The notes under the pieces are model-generated. The model was given only the letters and a program-made list of their open reading frames with translations. It made no database searches and had not been told where the DNA came from. Positions 1-9,380 of a stretch of DNA of 64,000 nucleotides are shown here, in pieces. Source of the stretch: CAYYIS01 sp964470965 (GTDB lineage Bacteria; JAAXHH01; JABIQT01). The translations under genes were made by a program, and so were the position numbers. The DNA lies in NCBI GenBank assembly GCA_964470965.1, contig CAYYIS010000001.1, positions 62,001-126,000 on the forward strand. The letters are read 5' to 3'. Position 1 is the stretch's first letter, and each line of letters opens with the position of its first letter.

Positions 1-33
1 GGAGCGGCCGGCGCCGTTCCTCGGGAGATTTGC

Positions 34-1446
34 ATGTTACGGTTGTTCAATACTCTGACCCGGTCCAAAGAAGAATTCAAACCTATTCGCGACGATCATG
101 TGGGGTTGTACAGTTGCGGTCCGACGGTATACAACCATGCGCACATAGGGAATCTGAGTACTTTTGTCGGGGTGGATCTCTTCAAGCGGTACCTGCAATA
201 CCGCGGGTATAAGGTGCATCACGTTATGAATCTGACGGATGTTGACGACAAGACCATTCGTGCCTCCCGCCAGGAGGGTGTCCCTCTGGGAGAATTAACG
301 AAACGTTACACGGACGGTTTCATGTCGGATCTGGAACGATTGAATATTCGCCATGCGGACAGGTACACAGCGGCCACCGAGCATATCGAAGAGATGATCG
401 AGTTGATCGAGACGCTTGTGGAGAAAGGGTTCGCCTACGAAAGTAATGGGTCCCTCTACTATAAGATCGCTGCGTTCGAGGATTACGGCAAGCTGGCCCG
501 GCTCGATGTATTTGGAATGCAGGACGACGTTCGGGTGGATAATGACGAATATGCCAAGGAAACGGCAAGGGATTTCGCACTCTGGAAGGCGTGGACCGAA
601 GAGGATGGGGATGTTTTCTGGGAGTCCCCCTGGGGCAATGGACGTCCCGGCTGGCATGTGGAATGCTCCGCAATGTCCATGAAATATCTGGGCGAAACGT
701 TCGACGTGCACACCGGTGCGGTGGATCTGATTTTTCCGCACCACCAGAACGAAATCGCCCAGAGTGAGGCGGCGACCGGCAAGCGGTTCGTCAACTATTG
801 GCTGCATCGGGAGTTCCTTAACGTCGGCGGTTCGAAGATGGCCAAAAGCACTGGTAATATCTCCACGCTATCCGAGATCGGGAAGACACCGGCAGATATC
901 AAGGCGTTCCGCTATCTTGTGGTTGCCACCCACTACCGTACCGGGTTGAATTTTACGGAGGCAGTCCTCGATGCTGCGAAAAACACCTTGAGGCACCTGG
1001 TTAATGTTCTGGATCGTCTTCAGGCAGTCGATGGAACGGAACATTCCGTATCGGTCGCCGAATCCATCGAGCGGACCCGTATACAGTTCATCGCACACAT
1101 GGATGATGATTTAAACGCCGCCCGAGCGGTTGCCGACATGTTTGAGCTGGTTCACGAGGCCGAGGACTGGTTGATGGAGGAGGCACTAAACCAGGAGACC
1201 GCGAAGGCGTTATATGATTTCTTTCAAGAGCTCAATCAGGTGCTAGGGATTTTCTACACCCTGCCCGAAGAAGATGGCCAAGCTGCCCTGCCCGATGAAA
1301 CAATGGAACTGATCAGGCAGCGTGAGGAAGCACGCCGCAACCGAGACTGGAACTCTGCAGATCAATTGCGTGACGAGCTGCTCGAGCAAGGCGTTGTTGT
1401 CAAGGACACTCCGAACGGTACGGAGTGGGAACTGGCAAACACGTGA
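34..1446 (+). CDS. cysS: Cysteinyl-tRNA synthetase
   Basis: This cytoplasmic class I aminoacyl-tRNA synthetase charges tRNA-Cys with cysteine. The 470-residue length is normal for the family. The N-terminal catalytic fold shows the HIGH-type signature as HIGN (H37-N40) and the KMSKS loop as KMAKS in GGSKMAKSTGN. Zinc ligands are visible as C28 in YSCGPTVY, the cysteine of HVECSAMS and the histidine/glutamate of FPHHQNE. The C-terminal third is the usual helical anticodon-binding region. A CGGGAG Shine-Dalgarno sequence lies 6 nt before the ATG. What precedes it is cut off by the window edge, so its operon is unknown. No terminator is evident in the 283 nt that follow. Confidence 0.97.
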   Translation: MLRLFNTLTRSKEEFKPIRDDHVGLYSCGPTVYNHAHIGNLSTFVGVDLFKRYLQYRGYKVHHVMNLTDVDDKTIRASRQEGVPLGELTKRYTDGFMSDLERLNIRHADRYTAATEHIEEMIELIETLVEKGFAYESNGSLYYKIAAFEDYGKLARLDVFGMQDDVRVDNDEYAKETARDFALWKAWTEEDGDVFWESPWGNGRPGWHVECSAMSMKYLGETFDVHTGAVDLIFPHHQNEIAQSEAATGKRFVNYWLHREFLNVGGSKMAKSTGNISTLSEIGKTPADIKAFRYLVVATHYRTGLNFTEAVLDAAKNTLRHLVNVLDRLQAVDGTEHSVSVAESIERTRIQFIAHMDDDLNAARAVADMFELVHEAEDWLMEEALNQETAKALYDFFQELNQVLGIFYTLPEEDGQAALPDETMELIRQREEARRNRDWNSADQLRDELLEQGVVVKDTPNGTEWELANT

Positions 1447-1729
1447 CCACAGTGGAGCAGACTCTCCGTCCAAGACAGTACTTTCGAGTGCTTGCCTTGG
1501 TGGGCAAAAAAAACCGCAAGGTTTCAGGTTTGCACATGTCTAATAGGTCACTGAAACAGTTCAGTAGACTATCATGCTTTATCAACTCATCATGAAATGT
1601 TTTATTTTGTGAATGAGCGGTTCAGGCTGTTTGTGTGTGGTATCATAGTGGAATTTCAGACATTTCGCTTATTTTTTTAGGCACGGCAGCACTGAGCTGC
1701 TAAATGAGACATCGACACAGGAGGTTGAC

Positions 1730-3109
1730 ATGTCTTTCGATGTGACCGAGACTTTGCAGAATGGAGTATCCCGCCGTGCGTTCATGAAGGGCGCGCTCCT
1801 CAGCGGTGCGGCACTTACCTTTGCGGACAAAATGGTCCTCGCGCAGGAGATGGCGACCGGACGTATTACCTCGAAAGACATACGCGGTATCGGTGTGGAA
1901 CCCGGTCTCGTACGTATGGCACTCAACGAAAACCCGATCGGCCCGTCCCGCTATGCCCTGCAGGCCATCGCGGACAATATGTTCGACATTAACCGGTATG
2001 GATTCAATTCCTCTCCCCTGACTCAGGCGTTGGCCGAATATGACGGGATCGAACTGCCCGACAGTGGTGGCATGCCCAGCATGGCTGCCATGATGAGAAG
2101 CGCCGCAGCCAGTGCCCGTAGTCAGGGCGCTGGCAGCCGTGGCCAGGGTGGTAGTCAGGGCGCTGGCAGCCGTGGCCAGGGTGGTAGTCAGGGTGGCGGT
2201 GGAGCAGGCGGCGGCAGAGGCGGTTTTCGTCGGCGCCCCACACCCTTTACGCTTTCTGCAGGGTCCGGCCAGCTTCTGGATGTGCTCGCGCTTGCTTATT
2301 TGAGTCAGGGCGGCGAGTCGATAGAAATGGATTTGGGATATGGCTCGATAAGTCGTGGGGCGGAAGAATACAGGCGAATGGGCATCAGCGCTAATGGCAT
2401 TAAAGTGCCTGCAACAGGTGACTACAAACACGATCTCGATGCCATGAAGGCAGCTATCACACCCGCCACCACGCTTGTGGTGGTCACAAATCCCAACAAT
2501 CCGACCGGGACGCTCATGTCTTACGAAGACATTTCTGCCTTCGTCAAATCCGTACCGGAAGACGTGGTGGTGGTAGTTGATGAAGCGTATATCCACTTCG
2601 TACGCGATCCCAACTATCAAAAGGCGATACCGCTGGCGCTCGAGCACGAAAATGTGATCGTGATCCGCACCTTCTCCAAGGTGTACGGCATGCCGGCCAT
2701 GCGTCTCGGCTATGCGGTCAGCAAACCGGGCGGCAGAATTCAGCAGAAACTGCGTTTCTACCTGACCGGCTCACCGAACCTGCTCGCGCAGGTCGCGGGC
2801 GCGGCGGCGGTGAAAGACATGGATCATGTCCGTCGGTCGCAGGAAGTGGTATGGAACTTCCGGGATCGTTGTTTTGCGGAATTCGATAAAATGGGTCTGG
2901 AATACATTCCCAGCGAAAGCAACTTCTTCATGGTCAACCTGGGTAAAGACTCCATGCCGGTCATGCGGGAATTGTTCTCGCGTGGCGTGATGGTCACCAA
3001 CCGTACCCGTGAGGCTATGCCGACCTGGATTCGGGTATCTTCGGGAACGGAGCGGGAAACGGAGGTGTTCTTGAACGAGTTGAAGGATATCATGGCCAAG
3101 ACGCTGTAA
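1730..3109 (+). CDS. Tat-exported HisC-like PLP aminotransferase with repeat insertion
   Basis: This is a fold-type I PLP aminotransferase of the histidinol-phosphate aminotransferase family. The N-terminus carries a twin-arginine signal (SRRAFMKGALLSGAA, about residues 14-28), so the enzyme is probably exported folded. The catalytic core shows NENPIGPS, the NPNNPTGT motif and the PLP lysine in RTFSKVYG. Ordinary HisC proteins are about 350 residues; this one is 459 because of the signal and an insertion at about residues 112-172 that is rich in Gly, Arg, Gln and Ser and contains an exact 11-residue tandem repeat. An AGGAGG site at 1719-1724, 5 nt upstream, supports the start. A strong terminator follows, so it is probably monocistronic. 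Its substrate is unknown; an exported enzyme is unlikely to serve histidine synthesis. Confidence 0.85.
   Translation: MSFDVTETLQNGVSRRAFMKGALLSGAALTFADKMVLAQEMATGRITSKDIRGIGVEPGLVRMALNENPIGPSRYALQAIADNMFDINRYGFNSSPLTQALAEYDGIELPDSGGMPSMAAMMRSAAASARSQGAGSRGQGGSQGAGSRGQGGSQGGGGAGGGRGGFRRRPTPFTLSAGSGQLLDVLALAYLSQGGESIEMDLGYGSISRGAEEYRRMGISANGIKVPATGDYKHDLDAMKAAITPATTLVVVTNPNNPTGTLMSYEDISAFVKSVPEDVVVVVDEAYIHFVRDPNYQKAIPLALEHENVIVIRTFSKVYGMPAMRLGYAVSKPGGRIQQKLRFYLTGSPNLLAQVAGAAAVKDMDHVRRSQEVVWNFRDRCFAEFDKMGLEYIPSESNFFMVNLGKDSMPVMRELFSRGVMVTNRTREAMPTWIRVSSGTERETEVFLNELKDIMAKTL
2120..2199 (+). repeat. 33-nt tandem repeat inside the HisC-like gene
   Basis: Two exact 33-nt copies (2120-2152 and 2153-2185) are followed by a partial third copy from 2186. 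The unit keeps frame and encodes the 11-residue block SQGAGSRGQGG. The downstream run is Gly-rich and ends in RGGFRRR. The exact nucleotide identity suggests a recent duplication or an actively slipping repeat. Confidence 0.95.
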
Positions 3110-3132
3110 AAGGTGTCTGTCCGCACAACACC

Positions 3133-3165
3133 AAAAGGCGTGCCTATGTCGGCACGCCTTTTTTT
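3133..3165 (+). terminator. Rho-independent terminator after the HisC-like gene
   Basis: A perfect 12-bp stem (AAAAGGCGTGCC paired with GGCACGCCTTTT) with a 6-nt loop ends in a run of seven T. It sits 24 nt after the stop codon at 3109. Confidence 0.92.
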
Positions 3166-3213
3166 ATGATATTCAAGTCGCCAACAAGATAGAGCCTGTT
3201 TATATTGCATTTT

Positions 3214-4515
3214 ATGAATAAGATCCGACTCATCTTTATACCCCTGGCCGTCACACTGGCCGTTCTACTCGTGCGGTTTGTGATGGAAGCCGCTGAGACC
3301 GGCGGCAGGTCTTATCTTAATATTACATATCTGATACCTGTATTTGCTGTATACCTTTCCTATGTCAGTGTGGTGAAGGATATGGGATTCGGGGGTTTTC
3401 AGGTAACATTCATACTCTATACGCTGGCGGTTCGTTTGTCAGTCATCCTGCTGTCGCTTGCCGGGGAAGCCAGTGGTATGGGTGGTAGCTACTTCGCCGC
3501 GGGGAACATCTTCTTCCTGATCGTCCCCCAGCTTCTCTTCTGGCCGGCCGCAGCGTTCATCGTAGGAACGTTTCTCTGGCCGGCCGTTGCGATGTTCACC
3601 GCGGGGCACCAAGTCGCCTACCGTGGCGTGGCGATCTGTGGCGGTGTTATTTTGGTTATTACCTTTATCGGAATCCCTTATGGGATTTCATCGCTGTATA
3701 CGGGCGGACTCGGCAGGCGGTCTTTCCAGGATACGCCGGAAATATACGATGTGGCTTTTGAAGACATCACGCTGACTGCGGCGGACGGTATGAATCTACA
3801 GGGATGGTATATCCCGAACTCGGAGGCTGACGGTACGGTGATATTCTGCCACGGCCTGTTTAATCAACGGTCGGAAATGCTTGAGCAGGCGATCTTCATG
3901 AACGGGCAAGGGTATCGTGCGTTGTTGTTCGATTTTCGGAATCACGGTAAGAGCGATGGGTCTTACACCTCGTTCGGCTACCATGAACGCCAGGATGTAG
4001 TCGCAGCTCTGGATTATGTCAAGCAGACGCGTGCTGAAACCGGTCCTATTATTCTGTGGGGCATCTCTATGGGGGGCGCCAACTCCCTGCTGACTGCCGC
4101 GGAACAACCAGACGTAAGCGCGGTTATAGCGGAAAGCAGCTTTTATTCCGTTAGTGAAACGCTTCGCCATGATCTTACCCGGATGTTCCGCTTGCCTGTC
4201 ACGCCTTTTGCCTGGCTTGTGGAATTTGTCACCGAAATGCGCCTTGGGATCAGTATTCAGGACCTCAACGTAGGCGAAGCGGCCGCACGGATCCAGGACT
4301 GTCCGGTCCTCCTAATAGGCGGTACCGCTGATGAACGGATGCCCATCCGGAATAACGAACGCCTGTTCAAAGTGATTCCGGGTGAGATGAAAGACCAGTG
4401 GGTGGTGGAAGGCGCCGGCCACGCGGATATTTGGAAGACCGCCAAAGACGAATACAAAGCCAGGGTAGTCAGTTTTCTGAATCGCTATATCAGGAAACCT
4501 GATCCGATGGAATGA
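3214..4515 (+). CDS. Membrane-anchored alpha/beta hydrolase
   Basis: The N-terminal third (about residues 1-165) has four or five hydrophobic segments and looks like an integral membrane region. The C-terminal part is an alpha/beta hydrolase with the oxyanion region FCHGLFNQ, nucleophile elbow GISMGG, acidic residue in GGTADERMP and catalytic histidine in GAGHADIW. It probably hydrolyses an ester or amide at the membrane; the side of the membrane and the substrate cannot be told. I chose the ATG at 3214; an in-frame TTG 9 nt earlier is less likely, and neither has a good Shine-Dalgarno site. It stands alone between a terminator and the dapA-like promoter. Confidence 0.85.
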   Translation: MNKIRLIFIPLAVTLAVLLVRFVMEAAETGGRSYLNITYLIPVFAVYLSYVSVVKDMGFGGFQVTFILYTLAVRLSVILLSLAGEASGMGGSYFAAGNIFFLIVPQLLFWPAAAFIVGTFLWPAVAMFTAGHQVAYRGVAICGGVILVITFIGIPYGISSLYTGGLGRRSFQDTPEIYDVAFEDITLTAADGMNLQGWYIPNSEADGTVIFCHGLFNQRSEMLEQAIFMNGQGYRALLFDFRNHGKSDGSYTSFGYHERQDVVAALDYVKQTRAETGPIILWGISMGGANSLLTAAEQPDVSAVIAESSFYSVSETLRHDLTRMFRLPVTPFAWLVEFVTEMRLGISIQDLNVGEAAARIQDCPVLLIGGTADERMPIRNNERLFKVIPGEMKDQWVVEGAGHADIWKTAKDEYKARVVSFLNRYIRKPDPME

Positions 4516-4554
4516 GAAGCAACGGAAGTGAATTGACCCTGTTCCTGTTTTCCA

Positions 4555-4584
4555 TTTACAACGCACTCCATACCATTATATATT
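4555..4584 (+). promoter_or_regulatory. Sigma-70 type promoter before the dapA-like gene
   Basis: TTTACA (4555-4560), an 18-nt spacer and TATATT (4579-4584) match the consensus at five of six positions each. The predicted start near 4591 leaves a leader of about 37 nt. A small inverted repeat (ATTAG-CAAT-CTAAT, about 4583-4596) overlaps the start point and could be an operator. Confidence 0.45.
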
Positions 4585-4627
4585 AGCAATCTAATGTCAT
4601 CGCATATTAGACCAAAAAGGGGATTCT

Positions 4628-5509
4628 ATGTTTCGTGGATCGATCGTTCCAGTGGTTACGCCCTTTAAAAATGGTGCGTTGGATCTTGATGGATTGGCAA
4701 ATTTGATAGAATGGCAGATCGAAAGCGGTTCACACGGTATCTCAGTGCAGGGTACGACCGGCGAGCCAAGTTCTTTGAGTTTCGAAGAACGCAAACTGGT
4801 AATAAAAACCGCTGCTGAGGTGGTCAACAAACGAGTACCGTTCGTGGCGGGCAGCGCCTCAACCAACCATGCCGAATCGCTGGCGTTGACCAAGTATGCC
4901 GAGGAAGCAGGCTCAGATGCGCTGCTTTTCATCTCACCCTATTATTGCCGGCCCAGCCAGGAAGGCGTATACCGGCATTTCGACGCGCTTTCTAAAAGCA
5001 CCGGTCTGCCGGTCATCCTGTACAATATACCGGGCCGGACCTCGGTGAACATCGAAATCGACACGGTTGCCCGACTTAAAGAGGCGAATGCTAACATTAT
5101 CGGAGTGAAGGAATCCAACAAGGATTTCGAGCACATCAATCGTCTGCTGCACCGTATGGGGCGTGATTTCCTGGTTTATTCCGGAATTGAACTTCTGTGC
5201 TATCCCATCCTGGCCATAGGCGGCGCTGGATTCGTAAGCGCCACCGGAAACCTGATGCCGGAGAGCGTGGCGAACCTGTACAATCTGGTGATGGATAATA
5301 AATGGGAAGAAGCGCGTGAATTGCACTACAGCATGATGACACTGAACGATGCTGTGTTCATGGAGATTAATCCGGTACCTGTTAAGGCTGCCCTCGGGAT
5401 GATTGGTAGAATCAGCCCGGAGGTTCGACTGCCTCTTAGCCCTTTATCCGACACCAATCGGGATAAGCTCCGAAAGATTCTGATCGACTACGGACTCATA
5501 GAAGGATAG
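4628..5509 (+). CDS. DapA/N-acetylneuraminate lyase family aldolase
   Basis: This class I aldolase belongs to the 4-hydroxy-tetrahydrodipicolinate synthase family, with 293 residues as is normal. The Schiff-base lysine is K161 in GVKESN, the proton-relay tyrosine is Y132 in LYNIPGRTS, and the substrate loop is TTGE (43-46). True DapA condenses pyruvate with aspartate semialdehyde for lysine and peptidoglycan synthesis. The family also includes lyases for sialic acid, keto-deoxy sugars and hydroxyproline products, and the sequence alone does not decide between them. An aminotransferase follows 3 nt after its stop, so the pair is cotranscribed. An AAGGGG site precedes the ATG. Confidence 0.88.
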   Translation: MFRGSIVPVVTPFKNGALDLDGLANLIEWQIESGSHGISVQGTTGEPSSLSFEERKLVIKTAAEVVNKRVPFVAGSASTNHAESLALTKYAEEAGSDALLFISPYYCRPSQEGVYRHFDALSKSTGLPVILYNIPGRTSVNIEIDTVARLKEANANIIGVKESNKDFEHINRLLHRMGRDFLVYSGIELLCYPILAIGGAGFVSATGNLMPESVANLYNLVMDNKWEEARELHYSMMTLNDAVFMEINPVPVKAALGMIGRISPEVRLPLSPLSDTNRDKLRKILIDYGLIEG

Positions 5510-5512
5510 GCC

Positions 5513-6586
5513 ATGAGTGGTATACCCATCAACTGGCTCTCACGCGAGGTAGTCCCGGACCATGCGCAGGTAGAGACCGTTCACATGCTCTCGACCAACG
5601 AAAACCCGCTTGGACCATCTCCCTCTGTCATCGAAACCCTCCGGAACCTGGCTCCTGAAGTGAGTCAATATCCGCCCCCAGATGATCAAAAACTGCGCCA
5701 GGCGCTGGTGGAGACCTATGATCGGGACTTGACTCCCCAGCACTTTTTTACAGCCAACAGTGGTTGCGAAGGCGTCGAGTTTATCGGCAAAGCCTTCCTG
5801 GGTCCTGATGATGAATGCATCATTTGCAGTCCCGCTTTCAGCGTATACCAATGGGCGGCTGATTTACAGAAAGCCAGAGTGGTGGATGTACCGCTCGATC
5901 CAGAAAGCCTGACCCATCGAATCGATGCTATTCTGGAAGCGGTTACAGACCGCACCAGGCTCATCTTTCTTTGCAACCCGCACAACCCCGCCGGTACGAT
6001 GACATCGGCGGCGGATATGGAGCGGCTCTATGCAGGCCTTCCGGATCATGTGGTCGTCGTTGCGGATGAGGTGTATATCCATTACGTCAACCGTCCGGAT
6101 TTCCCAGATTCCATTGCCGATATGGCGGCGGGCCGGAATGTTATAATGCTTTACAGTTTCTCCAAAGCATATGCCCTGGCAGGTATGCGTCTCGGGTTTG
6201 GGATCGCCCGCCCGGAACTGGCGACCCGCATATCCGCCTTCTGCCGTACATTTCACCTGAGTACGCTGGTCCTGGAAGCCGGTATCGCTGCGTTGCGTGA
6301 TGAGGAACACAAGAAAAAATCGGTGGATCTGGTGTTGAGCGGTAAAATTTGGCTGTATCAACAGCTCGAACGGCTCGGCCTCAGAACATGGCCAAGCCAG
6401 ACCAACTTTATTCTCGTAGAACTCCCCGTTCCCGCCCATGACGCCGCCGTGCGTCTCCTGGACTACGGTGTTATCGTCATGCCCCAGGACAAGTACGGCC
6501 TGCCGAACTGCATCCGAGTCAGTGTCGGCATTCCCGAGGGTAATGAGGTGTTTATCAGGGCGTTGGAGTTAACATTGGAGGATTGA
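5513..6586 (+). CDS. HisC-like PLP aminotransferase (cytoplasmic)
   Basis: A class I/II aminotransferase of normal HisC length (357 residues) without a signal peptide. NENPLGPS near the N-terminus, NPHNPAGT in the middle and the PLP lysine in YSFSKAYALAGMRLG are intact. Histidinol-phosphate aminotransferase is possible, but no other his gene is near. Pairing with the dapA-like aldolase suggests transamination of the aldolase product or of another amino acid. It is clearly related to the exported copy at 1730-3109 but lacks that protein's insertion. Translation is probably coupled to the aldolase gene because only 3 nt separate them. Confidence 0.88.
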   Translation: MSGIPINWLSREVVPDHAQVETVHMLSTNENPLGPSPSVIETLRNLAPEVSQYPPPDDQKLRQALVETYDRDLTPQHFFTANSGCEGVEFIGKAFLGPDDECIICSPAFSVYQWAADLQKARVVDVPLDPESLTHRIDAILEAVTDRTRLIFLCNPHNPAGTMTSAADMERLYAGLPDHVVVVADEVYIHYVNRPDFPDSIADMAAGRNVIMLYSFSKAYALAGMRLGFGIARPELATRISAFCRTFHLSTLVLEAGIAALRDEEHKKKSVDLVLSGKIWLYQQLERLGLRTWPSQTNFILVELPVPAHDAAVRLLDYGVIVMPQDKYGLPNCIRVSVGIPEGNEVFIRALELTLED

Positions 6587-6715
6587 TTCGCTGAATCAGT
6601 TGTTCGTTTGGAGACAAGGTAGGCCGTAAAACAAAGCCTCATTTCTGTTGGCTCTTTGCACAGATCTATCCTGCCCCTTCAGTGAACCAATGAATCAACG
6701 AATCTTTCGAATCAT

Positions 6716-8344
6716 ATGCAATCTCTCACGGGTGGCGAAGCCGTCGTAAAATCACTTATAATGCACGGAGTGGATACCGTATTCGGGTTACCCGGTTTGC
6801 AGAACGATGCGTTATACAATGCGTTCTATGATAGCAGGTCATCCGTTCGTGTGGTACATACGCGTCATGAGCAAGGAGCGGCTTACATGGCCCTGGGGTA
6901 TGCGTTGGCTCGGGATGAACCCGGCGTTTACAATGTGGTGCCCGGCCCCGGTTTCCTGAACTCCACGGCGGCGCTTTCAACCGCCTATGCGACCAATGCC
7001 AAAGTGCTCTGTCTAACCGGCCAGATTCCCTCTGCGTACATCGGTCGCGGGATCGGTCTGCTGCACGAAATCCCGGATCAACTGGGGGTGTTGCGCTCTC
7101 TGACGAAGTGGGCGGATCGTATCGGAGCCACGCCGTCCGCGCCTGACTTGGTTGCCGAGGCGTTTCGACAGCTCAACAGCGGGCGTCCCCGGCCTGTGGG
7201 TCTCGAATGTGCCATGGATGTTCTGGCGAACTCAGCGCCGGTAGATCTGATGGCGGCACCGTTCCCGCTGCGGCATCCTCCGGTAGATACGGATGCGCTG
7301 GAGAAAGCGGCAAAGATCCTGGGTCAGGCGAAACATCCGATGATTTTCGTCGGCCGGGGAGCGATGAACGTGTCAGAAGAAGTAAAACAGCTTGCGGAAA
7401 TGCTTCAGGCGCCGGTGATCGGTTATCGGACCGGAAGAGGTGTCCTTAGCAGTCGCCATTACTTAAGCCATCCCGTTCCGGCCGCCCATAAGCTATGGCC
7501 TCGGGTGGATGTGGCGCTGGCGATAGGCTCCCGATTCCAGTTGCCGCAAACCCACTGGGGCGTGGACAGCAACCTCAAAGTCATCCGGGTCGACGTGGAC
7601 GCGGAAGCTATGAACAGAATCAATAAGCCTGACCTGGGGATAGTGGCCCGCAATGAGGATGTCCTGCCGCTCTTACTTCCATTAGTCGAAGCAAATAACA
7701 TTGTTCGTGCATCACGGGAAACGGAGATGCTGGAGCTGAAGGCGTGGACAGACGAACAGTTCGCCTATCTGGCCCCTCAGAATGCTTACCTGAACGTCAT
7801 TCGCGATGAGCTCCCTGATGATGGGATTTTCGTAGATGAACTAACCCAGATAGGATACGTCAGTCGCCAGGTTATGCCGGTCTACAAGCCCTACACGTTC
7901 ATCTCGACCGGATACCAGGGTACGCTGGGCTGGGGTTTCGCAACGGCCTTGGGCGTCAAGGTAGCTTATCCGGATACACCGGTTATCTCGGTCGCGGGCG
8001 ACGGCGGGTTCATGTTCAACGTTCAGGAGCTGGCCACCGCTGTTCAACACCGGATCGGCTTGGTCACCCTGCTGTTCAACGACAACGCTTTCGGCAACGT
8101 AAAACGCATGCAGCAGGACCTTTATGGTAACCGGGTTATAGCGAGTGACCTACATAACCCCGATTTCATAAAAATGAGTGAATCCTTTGGCGCACAGGCA
8201 ATCCGGGCGCACAACCCAGAGGAGATGCGGACAGCGATCCGGAAGGGTTTTGCGGAAGCAGGACCGACGATTATTGAAATCCCGGTTGGTCCTATGCCGG
8301 ACCCGGAGCGGTTTAAGGTGCTACCTCGTGTAAGAGGAAAATAG
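6716..8344 (+). CDS. Thiamine-pyrophosphate-dependent enzyme, acetolactate synthase-like
   Basis: A 542-residue member of the ALS/benzoylformate decarboxylase/pyruvate oxidase superfamily with the full three-domain arrangement: Pyr domain with the activating glutamate E52 in RHEQGAA, central domain, and PP domain with the GDGG...FNDNAFGN thiamine-binding motif. It probably decarboxylates or ligates a 2-keto acid. No regulatory subunit (ilvN/ilvH) is adjacent, which argues against a biosynthetic acetolactate synthase. Its position after an aldolase-aminotransferase pair suggests a shared keto acid intermediate. The ATG lacks a clear Shine-Dalgarno site, and the 129 nt before it show nothing recognisable. 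Confidence 0.85.
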   Translation: MQSLTGGEAVVKSLIMHGVDTVFGLPGLQNDALYNAFYDSRSSVRVVHTRHEQGAAYMALGYALARDEPGVYNVVPGPGFLNSTAALSTAYATNAKVLCLTGQIPSAYIGRGIGLLHEIPDQLGVLRSLTKWADRIGATPSAPDLVAEAFRQLNSGRPRPVGLECAMDVLANSAPVDLMAAPFPLRHPPVDTDALEKAAKILGQAKHPMIFVGRGAMNVSEEVKQLAEMLQAPVIGYRTGRGVLSSRHYLSHPVPAAHKLWPRVDVALAIGSRFQLPQTHWGVDSNLKVIRVDVDAEAMNRINKPDLGIVARNEDVLPLLLPLVEANNIVRASRETEMLELKAWTDEQFAYLAPQNAYLNVIRDELPDDGIFVDELTQIGYVSRQVMPVYKPYTFISTGYQGTLGWGFATALGVKVAYPDTPVISVAGDGGFMFNVQELATAVQHRIGLVTLLFNDNAFGNVKRMQQDLYGNRVIASDLHNPDFIKMSESFGAQAIRAHNPEEMRTAIRKGFAEAGPTIIEIPVGPMPDPERFKVLPRVRGK

Positions 8345-8440
8345 GAAGAATCAAGGATGAAACGCGACTTGTTCGCATGTCCGAAGTAACATGCAGCGAG
8401 GTAGCAAAACTTTTTCCTGCTATGATTGCGGAGTGGACTT

Positions 8441-9313
8441 ATGAATTCAGTCATAATCCCTCAAGATACGGCCCTTTATCAATTTTTGGAACCTCTGGCG
8501 GAACAGAAGCGAATGCTGTTTCTGGCTGGACTCCCCGGTGTGGGTAAAAGCCTGCTGCTCAACCAGCTGGCATCTATAGCTCGAAGGCACCGGCGACGAG
8601 TGCACCTGCTGCAATGGGACGTATGCCGCCAGCCGTTTGAGACGGACCGGGCGGTGCAGCAAGCATATCCGGAGATCGACGGGGTAACACACGGTATGAT
8701 ACGTAAAGCCGTGGGGGTCTGGGCTCGCAAGGCCATCGGGAAATGGGCAATGGATTATACCGGTCCAGAGCATCTTTTGATCGGAGAACTGTCCATGGTC
8801 GGCAATCGCCTGATAGAACTGGCGCGTAAGGAGGACGACCGGGCTGAGAACCTGCTCAGCGGCGATGGCACGTGTTTCATAACACCGGTACCTACCCGCG
8901 AAGTGCGCCGGATGATCGAAGGTACCCGAGCAAAACGAAGCGCCGATCCGCAGCACCAACGGGAACAGGCGGATGCGGTGCCGGAGGTCATGAGGGCGCT
9001 GTGGGAGGAGTTGTACCGGGTCGCCCACACATTTGGTGTCATCGACAGGGTGCCGCAGCAAAACACCATCGCCTACGATCCGGACGTTTATGGTGGCGTC
9101 TTCAGCGCGTTGATGAAGCACCGGAACCACGAAGTACTCTCGATCGATGTCCACCTGTCGACCGACGGGTTTTCGGTTTACGATCTGGACATAAATCAGC
9201 ACGAACTGATCCCCACTGCACGGGATGTTGCGGACTGCATCGCCGAAATCGGATGCCGGTATCCGACTCAAGCCGGTCTGGATCAAGAGATGGCCCGGTG
9301 GTATGTAGTTTAA
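8441..9313 (+). CDS. P-loop NTPase of unknown function
   Basis: I do not recognise this 290-residue protein beyond a clear Walker A motif, GLPGVGKS (residues 30-37), after a hydrophobic strand, which places it among P-loop kinases or ATPases. The text that follows (HLLQWDVCR) could be a nucleoside or phosphate-acceptor region, and ELSMVGNRLIELA is typical of an interior helix. A GGAG site 7 nt before the ATG at 8441 fixes the start; an upstream in-frame TTG at 8426 is not needed. It is followed at 67 nt by the DUF6817 gene. A small-molecule kinase or a motor-type ATPase are both possible. Confidence 0.7.
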   Translation: MNSVIIPQDTALYQFLEPLAEQKRMLFLAGLPGVGKSLLLNQLASIARRHRRRVHLLQWDVCRQPFETDRAVQQAYPEIDGVTHGMIRKAVGVWARKAIGKWAMDYTGPEHLLIGELSMVGNRLIELARKEDDRAENLLSGDGTCFITPVPTREVRRMIEGTRAKRSADPQHQREQADAVPEVMRALWEELYRVAHTFGVIDRVPQQNTIAYDPDVYGGVFSALMKHRNHEVLSIDVHLSTDGFSVYDLDINQHELIPTARDVADCIAEIGCRYPTQAGLDQEMARWYVV

Positions 9314-9380
9314 ATATACTAAGAATGGGTTGAAGCTGTCCGGTTAAGATTTTTCTCCTTTATTTTCCTGGAGGTCCACT

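Noticed and set aside
1493..1517. Hairpin TTGCC...GGCAA followed by an A-run after cysS
   Set aside because: The homopolymer after the stem is A on the coding strand, so it would not terminate cysS, and the stem is only 5 bp.
2120..2199. Short exact repeats as a possible CRISPR or mobile-element array
   Set aside because: The units are directly adjacent without spacers, keep the reading frame and encode an 11-residue protein repeat.
1700..2647. 315-codon minus-strand open frame
   Set aside because: Antisense of the HisC-like gene; its apparent repeats (Thr/Ala-rich) are just the complement of the Gly-rich tandem repeat.
8447..9286. 279-codon minus-strand open frame
   Set aside because: Mirror of the P-loop gene, which has a Walker A motif and a correct ribosome site; the antisense product has none.
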